A stretch of DNA of 64,000 bases from Aplysia californica (lineage: Eukaryota; Mollusca; Gastropoda; Aplysiida; Aplysiidae): the NCBI RefSeq assembly GCF_000002075.1, contig NW_004797351.1, positions 1,201,199 through 1,265,198 of the forward strand, in the 5' to 3' direction. Within the stretch, counting starts at the first letter, position 1. The number at the start of each line of letters is the position of its first letter. Below are positions 13,115-22,099 of the stretch, in pieces. Position numbers and translations under genes: made by a program. The notes under the pieces are model-generated. The model searched no databases, had not been told where the DNA came from, and worked only from the letters and a program-made list of their open reading frames with translations.

Positions 13115-13345
13115 CGCTCAGTTAGCTCAGTTGGTATCATTTATATAGAGCGGATGGCCCTAGCTGAAATCCCAGACAGGGTGTTCTTGAACTTGGGTCG
13201 TTTTTGTAGAGTTTTTAAAGCTCTCAACCCATTTCTCTTTGTTTTTATCGGAAACGGATGTTAAATTTGGAGATCCCGCCTCTTAAATAACCCAATAGTG
13301 TTGACAGGGGAGTTAGTTACACCGATACACTTGCACTTTAAGTTG
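13115..13345 (+). repeat. tRNA-derived SINE, T1-like tail
   Basis: The A box reads TTAGCTCAGTTGGTA, close to tRNA consensus, with a weak B box around GAAATCCCAGAC. The tail TTAAATAACCC...GTGTTGACAGGG resembles that of the SINE immediately upstream, so two related SINEs sit head to tail. Confidence 0.7.
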
Positions 13346-13754
13346 TAAATCAACATCTTTGTTTTTGTGTTCAGCTCCTTGTTGTTCCAGTTCCAGGCCC
13401 TTGTCAGTCTGCCTAAATCAAGGGAAGGCGAGTTGGTGATTGTGGATTAAAAGTAAAAGAAGTTTAACTTTTGAACAGCGTCTAGTTCATTGCCATTTAA
13501 TTTATAGAGTTGGAGAAATTGGCGGTAGTGTGCTGGTACCACAACAGCCTTTTCGATGCTTATATGGTAAGAGAGAATATGTTATAAGCCCTGTTCATGA
13601 GCATGAAATGATTATACATGTTATTGCATGAATTTACTCAACTTACTTTCCTTTTGAGTTTTTTTTTTTTTTTTTTACCACAGTTGGATTTTGAAGCATT
13701 GTTAAGCCATTCTCACTCCAGTTGAAAGCTGATTTTCTTTCCATTTCAAAGATC

Positions 13755-14450
13755 TACAGTATAATCCGCTCACATCGACATGCTTTGGGAAGTGGATTTG
13801 ATGTCGATAAATAAAAATGTCGATAAATGAAAATATTAAAGCCAAAGAGGAAAAAACAAGGGGAGGTCAGCGGTAAAAAGACAAATTACTTTTTTAAGCT
13901 GGTTGCTTCCCTTGATTATTACACAACTACACAGTGAAACTAACAAGAGGCAGAGGAGAGGAGAGGAGGGTTGTTGGAGTTACGGTACCAAAGACCGAGC
14001 AACACGCGAGGTGCACACTACACACCAACGCAAACTTTGTTGTAGCATCCTTTTATTTAAGGCAGGTTTATGGTTGCGGGAAATGGAAAGGCGAGGCACT
14101 GACTCGCTGACCGTGGCACTTGCCAGCGACAGACTGAGAATGGGGGGAAGGGGAAGGGGAGTGAGCGATCAGGAGTGGGGGTAGGGAGGTGATGCCCAGT
14201 GCGCGAGACGCTCACGTCTGTGAGGCACTGTACTGTGTTGGCCCTACATGACCTACTAAAGCCTAGAGTGTCGAATAGGCGTGGCTTTCTCCCTCATTTA
14301 TGTTCGTGGGCTTTGCCAGGTACCCAGAAAGCATGTCGATAAAGCAGAGATGGCCGAAAAAGTCGATATAAGATAAATTATTTAGTGAAGATATTGAAAG
14401 AAAAATTTTATAATTGGAAAATATGTCGCTATGTCAAAATGTCAGTATTT
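13755..14450 (+). mobile_element. pogo/Tigger-like non-autonomous element A1
   Basis: Begins TACAGTATAATCCGCT, followed by repeats of ATGTCGATAAA, and matches element A2 at 29159-33069 along its length (GGAGGTCAGC, ACACAGTGAAACTAACAAGA, GTACCCAGAAAGCATGTCG). The right terminal repeat seen in A2 is missing or too diverged here. There is no transposase frame. TA plus CAGT ends are typical of pogo/Tigger DNA transposons. Confidence 0.7.
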
Positions 14451-15635
14451 CTCAAAAAATCATTTTGACAGACTGCTATGTAAAGCATATGGATTGGATT
14501 AACGAGTAAATTTCCTCTTTGGAAAGTGGTGGCACAGAGTTCCCCATGTTGTATGGATACGATAGTAAAACATGACGTACGGATAGGGTTAAGAGACCAC
14601 TCAGATTAAATGACTGTAACTGTAAGCCTTCTATGATAGTGGATATCCTGTTATTACCAAGACTGTCATAAGTGTAGTCCGCTGTTTCATTGTACAAAGA
14701 TGTGAACAGTAGGAAATTCCCCTGTATGATGGTGATGCATATGCTTAAAATAATGCCTTCTGGGCATGCTGTGTCCAGGTAGTCTTTAAGGGACACTAGG
14801 TACAGCTGAACTGAAAATTTTTGTTTGGGCTCTAAATTAAGTATTCTGGGATTCCCAATAACCAACATGGGTCAAGAAACAGAATCATATTATCCCTGTA
14901 TGATTTCCCTGTCAATTTTCTGAATTCTTGAGATGCAATGGGTTCGACAGACCAAAATTGGCTCAAATTCTACGCGGGGATTGTGAAAAAGATTGAATTG
15001 ATACAGCCTTGATATTTTCACACAGTGTTTCTGAATATACTACATGCAACGTACTAAAGATTTACTTTCCTTAGTCTCATACTTTTCTTGTAACTGCCCT
15101 TTTAGTGTCATATATGATACTCGGACAAAAAATTGATCACAAATCAGAGTGATACCGTCAGTCTTTTTTACACTGACAGAAAACTTATAACAATATCACA
15201 ATAATCTTTTAGTACGTTGCAAACATATTATCTAGAAACAGTCATGCAAAGTAGGATTGAGCTGTGACATGTACTTTCAGAAATATCTCCGCGTAGGTGA
15301 CCCACCCCCCTAAGAAAATAATAGTTTTGAGAAAACTGAAAAAAACGAATTCATACTGGTCTATTTCAACACAATGTTCAAAAACATGGCATATGTGTAT
15401 ATTTTTCATTTATTTGATATATCTGGAAGATGCACACTATATAAAAATGGAAAACAATTTGATTTTGGAAAAAATATCACACTAAAACCCTCGACACCAC
15501 CCTAAAAAAACCAAGCTGATAAACCCTAAAAAGGGTAGAATTTTGATTTTTAGATCAAAATGCCCTTGAATATTATATAGGATGTACACAGTGCCCTGGA
15601 ATTATACATTTTATACCAAAATGCCCTGGAATTAT
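14451..15635. other. No gene seen
   Basis: AT-rich. A 130-residue open frame on the minus strand (14476-14868) has no recognisable domain or splice partner. A short TTAGGGTTTAT/TTTTAGGG patch sits at about 15490-15550. Confidence 0.4.
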
Positions 15636-15649
15636 ATTATTACTGCAAT

Positions 15650-15870
15650 CAAAAGAAGAATTGAAATGAAAATCGTAAACACTTGCGCACATGTCATCGC
15701 ACTGAGGCAACCAGAGTTCGATTCCCGAATGCGGAGACGTTTTTATCAAGCATTTCAATCTTTCTGCTGGGGTACTGTATCCTTCACAGCCCAGGTTAGC
15801 CCTGACAAGCAGGGTCAGGAGCCTGCCTCCTAAATGATCTAAATTGAGTCGATGGGACATCGATAAAAAA
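15650..15870 (+). repeat. tRNA-derived SINE, T2 tail family
   Basis: Perfect B box GAGTTCGATTCCC (about 15714-15726), then the family body (CTTTCTGCTGGG, GTTAGCCCTGACAAGCAGG) and the tail AATGATCTAAATTGAGTCGATG ending in a T/A-rich run. Confidence 0.85.
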
Positions 15871-16009
15871 TTTTTTTAAAAATTTCCCCTGCAAACATGC
15901 TACATCCCACCATCCTCACTTCACATTTCAAGACAGTCCAAGACAGCCCTGGAATGTTATAACACAGTTAGTACTGTAATCAAAATATAGAATGAAATAC
16001 AAATCGGTT

Positions 16010-16240
16010 ACACCATTATCTATAGTGCAGCGGTTAGGATAGTCGCTGTCGCACTCAGGTGACCCGAGTTCGATTTCTGAGTGGGGAGAAATTTTTATCA
16101 AACATCTGTCTTCCTGCTGGGATGTTGTATCCTTCTCAGCCTGAGTTGGTCCTGACAGGCAGGGTTGAAAGCCTGCCTCCTAATGATCTAAGTTGTGCTG
16201 AAAGCGGCATAAAAACATAGGTTACAATTTTTTTTTAAAT
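16010..16240 (+). repeat. tRNA-derived SINE, T2 tail family
   Basis: Second tandem-oriented copy of the T2 SINE. The A box is TAGTGCAGCGGTTAGGATAG and the B box GAGTTCGATTTCTGA. The body repeats CTTCCTGCTGGGATG and CCTGACAGGCAGGG, and the tail AATGATCTAAGTTG. It is separated from the first copy by about 140 bp that also looks duplicated (TACATCCCACCATCCTCAC). Confidence 0.85.
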
Positions 16241-16369
16241 ATAAAAAAAACCCGTTCTCCCTACATGCTGCATCCAACCATCCTCACTTCACACGTCACA
16301 CTTCATGACAGACCAAGATATATGTAAACTTAGTTCTCTAATCAAAACAAAAAGGTGTAATCCAAAGGA

Positions 16370-16640
16370 AACAGGTGCCTGGCGTCTACCACAAACAACA
16401 TTGCGAAACAGTCCAGCAAGCATCTCAAGATGGACTGCGGTTGTTGTGAAGTTCTCATTGTGATCCCCTGTGGGTACTTCTGTAAAATTGTTATATAGTC
16501 CAAAGCGTTTGTGAAGCAGTTTTGGAAGATGTCGGTGAGGAAGCTGCGGTATTTTCAGCGACTGGTGGAGTAGTCACTGAGGCAGAGCTACGAGCTGACG
16601 TGGTTTCAGCGACTGGTCGTGTAGCCACCGAGGCAGAGTG
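16370..16640 (-). other. Ser/Thr/Ala-rich minus-strand open frame
   Basis: From the edge of the minisatellite the minus strand reads PVAETTSARSSASVTTPPVA, then ENTAASSPTSSKTASQTLW, before a stop near 16490. A different frame stays open from about 16500 to 16340 (EVPTGDHNENFTTTAVHLEM). This could be an exon of an unknown Ser/Thr-rich protein or part of an element. No firm splice pair could be set, although TTTATATTTTTACAG lies at the far edge of the minisatellite (near 16993). Confidence 0.25.
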
Positions 16641-16993
16641 CAGTCACTGGGGCACCGAAGCAGAGTGTAGTCACCGAGGCACCGAGGCAGAGTGTAGTCA
16701 CCGAAGCAGAGTGTAGTTATCGAGGCACCGAGGCAGAGTGTAGTTACCGAGGCACCGAGGCAGAGTGTAGTCACCGAGGCAGAGTGTAGTGTAGTCACCG
16801 AGGCAGAGTGTAGTCACCGAGGCACCCGAGGCAGAGTGTAGTCACCGAAGCACCGAGGCAGAGTGTAGTCACCGAGGCAGAGTGTAGTCACCGAGGCAGA
16901 GTCACGAGCTGACATGGTTTCAGCGACTGGTCGTGTAGTCACCGAGGCAAAGTGTAGTCACCGAGGCAGAGTGTAGTCACCGAGGCAGAGTCA
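16565..16993. repeat. 19-bp minisatellite
   Basis: Tandem units of GAGGCAGAGTGTAGTCACC (19 bp), with some units lengthened to about 27 bp by an inserted GAGGCACC. A flanking stretch of about 50 bp (CGAGCTGACGTGGTTTCAGC...CTGGTCGTGTAG) occurs at both ends, near 16590 and 16900, so the array also contains a larger duplication. Confidence 0.95.
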
Positions 16994-17228
16994 CCTGTAA
17001 AAATATAAAAAGCCCCGTCAGCATGTACAAACTGCAAATGGCATTTATTCAAACTCAAAACATACATAAAATGAATTGAGTGTCTGGGTTAGAGAAGTAA
17101 AAACCAGTGTGAGTCTGTTCCCTCAGAGCTAAATTTTATAAAAATAACGATAAACCTACAGTAAAATGACTAAAAAATCCTTCACCATGCACAGACATTC
17201 TAAAATCCTAAAATCTAAAATAAGTCAA

Positions 17229-17510
17229 GTAGATAATTTAGATCTAGACTCTAGATCTAGACTCTAAATCTAGATCTAGATCTAGATCTAGATCTAGATC
17301 TAGATTCTAGATCTAGATCTAGAAATCTAGTCACTAGATCTAGATCTAGATCTAGATCTATATCTAGATCTAGATCTAGATCTAAATCTAGATCTAGATC
17401 TAGACAATCTAGATCTAGATCTAGCTAAATGTAAGTAAGCAAACACAAGCTAAACCGAGAACCGAGAAAGATTCTAGATCTAGATCTAGATCTAGCTCTA
17501 AATCTATATC
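17229..17510. repeat. AGATCT hexamer array
   Basis: Nearly pure runs of the palindromic hexamer (CTAGAT)n / (AGATCT)n, with interruptions at 17320 and 17420-17470. The same hexamer forms shorter islands at 773-830, 22725-22860, 23004, 51893, 52140, 52970 and 53964. Confidence 0.97.
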
Positions 17511-17756
17511 TGAAACTGAAGGAAAATAACATGACATCAATCTAAACATAACTCTCTACTTAGATCTGAGAGTTGCTCCTTTTTTCTTCTTTGTTTTTTT
17601 AGTTTTTTTGTCTGGATCTGAGGGATTCCTAATTTGTGGTCGAAAAAGAAAGAGCGTGGTTGATCGTTTCTCTGCTTCGAATTCTAATAGTGCGGCTGCA
17701 AGATTGGCTTCAAAGACAAAATCAACAACAATCAATGATAAAAAATGCATTTACTT

Positions 17757-17990
17757 ACCTTTGCCTTTACAGACAGGGTTGAAATCAAAGATTTGTGCTG
17801 GAAATAAAGCACTTGTAACGCAGTCGAACTGGAAAAACTTGATGGTGGTCACAATTCACAATTGCTGGCTGTCAAGGTAAACAAAGTGGGAATAGCGAAC
17901 GGAAGTCACCTCGGGGGCATGACCTGGCCAATCAAAATTCGTAGTTTGGGGGGTGTGTCCCAATCAGCCAACGAAATGCGAGAATTTGTT
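17757..17990 (-). promoter_or_regulatory. Candidate promoter and non-coding first exon
   Basis: On the minus strand two CCAAT boxes (GATTGGCC and GATTGGG, at about 17926 and 17962) precede ACTTCCG. A stretch without ATG follows, ending in AAAG and a consensus donor GTAAGTAA at 17756. The pattern fits the 5' end of a minus-strand gene whose later exons would lie below 17.5 kb. No coding exon was matched to it, so this remains a signal-based guess. Confidence 0.3.
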
Positions 17991-17999
17991 ACTTGCACA

Positions 18000-19745
18000 T
18001 AGTGTGTATTTTGACCGGTTTAGGAATGTTCTATCCGTATGTCAGCGTCGAGCAGTTGATGAGTGAATGCGCGAAATGTTGACGTTTACAACGGTACCAA
18101 ACACTTAGGGGTTGTCGGCGTGTATAAACGGGTAACGGTGGGGTAAAAAAGGTGCTTTTTTTTACCAATGTACCCAAAAACTTGCACAAGTCACGATCTT
18201 TTATGCAAATTTTGAGCATTTTATAGATGTTTTAGACACTTGGAAATATTTCCAATCGATAGAGCAGATGTTGTTCTACTAAAATAGCCCAAAATCGAAA
18301 AATCGGTTTTAGACACCTAAATCGACTTTTTCTGGCTGTTGGCTACTGCCGTGGTGTTCCTTAAGGAGTCACTCAAAGTCAAAGTTCTCCCCCCAGAGAA
18401 AGAAACAACACTTTCAAGTCTAGAGATGAGTAACAGTTTTTAATCAATTAATTTATTACTACAATCTTTCAAAATGAAACCTCCATTAGGTTTCATTCTC
18501 AGCTTCGTAAAAAAACCCCAATAACAAAACTTTACGAGACAGAAGTAAGAAGCCACTCATTTTAATTACGTGGAGTCAAATCAAGAAGCAACCCCAATTA
18601 GTTATACTTATACCATACAAGAAACAGATGAACCCACAACAGATTTTTAAACATAGGGCCTATAAATATAATGGAATATCACTTTTTTAAAGATGCAAAT
18701 TATGATAACAGGAGAGGCCAATACATATTATAATTAACCACAAAGACATAGGCTACTACAACTACAATTCATTGAAAACATTTCTTAACGTAAAAACTAA
18801 ACACATCCAAAGGAGAAAAAAAAATTCTAAGTAATTTAAGAATCACTTTTACTCGTCCTCCTCAATCATCTCTCATTACAGCTTGTGGATATATATGACA
18901 AAACTATTCCATTTTGATGTTTGCGCATGAAAGTTGGAAAAGGATAGAAATATAAGGAGGAATGGAATGAGGAAAAGAACATGGTAACTAAATAAATAAA
19001 CAGGCGCAAATGAATATGTACAGTTATGAATCAATATAAACAAAACGTAAACATGTCAAAAGTGAAGGCATCAATTAATTGAGAGTTATAAATAGATGCC
19101 CAACAAAGCATGGTCAAAATTCAACAAATAAATATTTGAATAATGCTTGGGGAAAAGTACTTACTCTGCTATGATAAACTAAGATGAACATGGACAGCTA
19201 TGTGTATTGTAATACTAGGTACCAAAACGGTCTACCGATAGCGCTAGACAGCGCTTTTCCCGAGGAGGAAAACTGTCGTTTTGACCAACTTCACAAACGT
19301 ACCTTTTCACTCATGATTGCTTGATTGGTTAAAAGAGCTTGTTTTGTTCTAATATATGTGTGCTGTTCATGGACAGAATTGATATATGTGAAAATATGCT
19401 TAATATAGCTCTAAAATTGGGGAAAAAGAAGCATTTTGCCTCCTACTGGTGCCCTGCATCGAAACCTTGCCACAACCACTCTTTTTTTATCATAAACTGC
19501 TCGGTCGCGATTGTGTGTACGAAAATAACTTTTACACTATAAGAAAGGTGAAAATCTGACTTTTACCCCCATCCTAAGCATGCCAGAATTTACTTGAAAA
19601 ATAGTGTGAGATTTGAAATGGAAAGACAATGTTGTGAGAAATTTCAATAAAATCTCAGTATTCTGGACATTCTGCTTTACACATGCACTTAGTTCACAAC
19701 ATATTTTATTCAAGCAAGTACCGGTACTGTGAAAGTTTTTTTAAT
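18000..19745. other. No gene seen
   Basis: AT-rich DNA without recognised repeats or exon signals. Palindromic short motifs (AGCGCTAGACAGCGCT) sit near 19240. Confidence 0.4.
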
Positions 19746-19747
19746 CG

Positions 19748-20548
19748 CAGTACAGTCTTTAAGCACGGTCATCGGGAGAAAGCTTAAGCATGCTTAATGC
19801 CGAAGCGTACTTGAGTGCGAAGTAGACATAATCCAGAGATTTCAAGTAGAAAATTTCACGTGCTATTTCCCTTTGTAAGTAGGCCTAAAGCGGTCCCGCA
19901 AAAGTGTGTACTGTTATTTTTACCAGCCGTGGTAATTTTTGTTTGCTTGTTTGTTTTTGTTTTGTGGTCGAATCGGAAATGAAAACTTGATTTACACGCC
20001 CAGTCACGATACAGCACACTAGGCCTACACGCTGCCTGTATGTACCACTGCCCGCTGAGCCACATTCATACCATTGCCTTCATCCCACCTCGCGCGTGAT
20101 ACACAATCAGGATTAATGGACAGCGAGGGTCAAAGGTGAAATCGCAGCCAGCCTCCCTTTCTCATCTCCACGACTCTCTTTGGTTTTTTTTTGGTCTGTG
20201 TGTAGCTTTGCCCTAGATCAGATCCTATGTCCACGCGTGCGGCTGTGTGCATCTCTCTGCCTTCCTCTCCGCCCGTGTGAGTGTGTGTCTCCATCACTTG
20301 TGCTCTTTGTGTTTCTCTTAACATACTCCACTTCTGCGGTGTAGACTGTGTTCAAACTTCGATGGGTCATCATGGAAGGGTTAAGTATTGATTGTCTTGT
20401 AAATGTGAAGCGAGCCTGAAGCCGAAGTTACCGTGCTTAAAGGCGGGTGATTTATTCTATAGCAAATATTCGGTAAGAGCCGTTTAGAGTGCTTGAGTCC
20501 GAAATGCGCTTTATGCCAGCATACCTAAAGCCGGCACAGACTGTACTG
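19748..20548. mobile_element. pogo-like non-autonomous element I
   Basis: The ends form an imperfect inverted repeat: left CAGTACAGTCTTTAAGCACG, right (reverse complement) CAGTACAGTCTGTGCCGGC. The internal words TTAAGCACGGT and ACCGTGCTTAA also pair across the element. There is no transposase frame. The CAGT ends suggest the pogo/Tigger group. Confidence 0.5.
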
Positions 20549-20601
20549 TTATTGGACTTCAAACTGTGGAAGCGTGTGTCGGCAAAATCTTTCTGTTTAA
20601 T

Positions 20602-20649
20602 AATGGCTGAAGAGGCAGCTGTCGAGGCACTCGACACACCGACCGGCAA
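20602..20649 (+). other. Candidate first coding exon
   Basis: ATG at 20602 opens MAEEAAVEALDTPTGK, which runs directly into a consensus donor (AA|GTGAGT) at 20650. Acidic, alanine-rich starts of this kind are common in animal proteins, but no following exon was found on the plus strand and no family is recognised. A second donor-like site (TTG|GTAAGT) lies at about 20711. Confidence 0.3.
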
Positions 20650-21094
20650 GTGAGTGGATTAAGATGGGAAACAACGAATCTGCCAACGGTGGGATTTGTT
20701 CAATCTCATTGGTAAGTAATTTCACGTTTTAGTTGTTTAAGATAGATCATGCGTCAGATTTTTCCGAGCAAAAAAATATTTTAGTACTTAAGCTACTGGT
20801 CATTTCACGGGAGTCAATGCACACTGATAGAACAGCCAAATGATCTTAATCTCTATCCCTCGAAACAGAAAGTAGTAATGTTGCTTCCGATTTCGCACAT
20901 TTTCAACCTTACCTTTTGGTAATATTTTAGGTTTTTTAACCTCAATGCAACTACTTTTCATAATAAGTTGACCAAAGGTGTTTTTATTCATAAAAATATG
21001 AACCATGAAAGTATGATGAAAAGCTTGGGCCTAGGTTTTTTAAGCCGGTATTTTATTTTGTGTAAAAAGTGATCTTTAAACATTTTGACAGCAT

Positions 21095-21500
21095 TTTTAA
21101 AAGCTTTCTATTTAAACGCCAAAGGCCAAATATATACCACGGGAAAGCCCGTTTAAAGCTTTACAGTTTTCCGCCAATGAAAAGACAGTATTTAATCATC
21201 CCTCGTTCCGCGAAGCATTTGAATGCACGCGTGTCAATTTCTGAACCGGCCGACCACGCATTCCGACTGCGAGGGGCTTCGCTTTCGACGGCGATTCTTC
21301 AGCTCCTAATAATCGGACATATAAACAACTTACACCATTGTAACGAGGAAAAGCTGAACTTTTACTAGATGTACGGCATTTGGTGTTTAATAGCGAAAGA
21401 GCAAAGAAACAGCGATCGGAATTACCCCAATTTCACCGATACCAAGCTGTCGGAAGGCCGCGAGTGCCCGCGAGGCCGTGTTTACGCTACCTACATAAAT
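21095..21500 (+). repeat. Dispersed repeat R, copy 2
   Basis: Inverted relative to the copy at 5.9 kb. Shared words include CGCCAAAGGC, CCGCCAATGAAAAGA, CCTCGTTCCGCGAAGCATTT, GGCATTTGGTGTTTAATAGC and GATCGGAATTACCC. It lies beyond the 3' end of STRAD. Confidence 0.6.
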
Positions 21501-22025
21501 GTTTATTTTACGTACCTTTGAAAAGGGGGGTTCCAAGCCATTCCCATCCATTTTTTAACTTCATTTTCATGTTTTCTTCCGGTTTTTAACTACTATAATC
21601 ACTTCAATAGCTACATGAATTATATTTTAATTTCTTTTACACTAAGTTTGAGTGATTTTGTCTAAGAATATGTTACACACTTTTGATTTTCAACATTTTT
21701 CATGTAGTGTGACCATGAAACAGCATTACGAGCCAGTTGTACACAAGTCATGCAAGTCCAATAAATATTTGAAATCTCATATCTCTGGTGTTTGTTGATG
21801 GATTTTGAAAATTCTTTTTTTTTTTTTTATAGTTCTTGTTTCACTGAGCACTATATGGAAATTATAGTCCTGTTATGGTACTCTTCAAAAACAATTTTCA
21901 CTTGTGGTACCTAGTAATACATCCTGGAAATCAAAAGCAGCATATAAAAGTTGGACAGACTCCACCAAAAAGAGAATATGAAGTTTTCAGTTACAGATTG
22001 CTATTCTGGTCCTAACTTGCTGCCG

Positions 22026-22099
22026 TCAAAACGCCCAGTCATCCTGCATCGACACCTCACTCATCTTTCTGCTGAAATCTTCCTCCTCTGCCGAGACAT
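22026..22099 (-). CDS. STRAD: STRAD last exon with DDWAF tail
   Basis: Acceptor TTCATCATCCCCAG at 22100 gives the phase required by exon 13. Encodes [20 protein letters not shown] then WAF and TGA (22026-22028). Human ends DDWEF; this tail is the MO25-binding element. An in-frame stop just upstream excludes the earlier AG. A minus-strand AATAAA lies at about 21500, inside repeat R copy 2, so the true 3' end is uncertain. Confidence 0.9.

Noticed and set aside
12885-13345. tRNA genes suggested by A and B boxes
   Set aside because: The tRNA-like parts do not fold into a cloverleaf by eye, are followed by a family tail and recur elsewhere, so they are SINE heads.
14476-14868. 130-residue minus-strand frame
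   Set aside because: No family, no splice partners, and ordinary length for AT-rich noncoding DNA.
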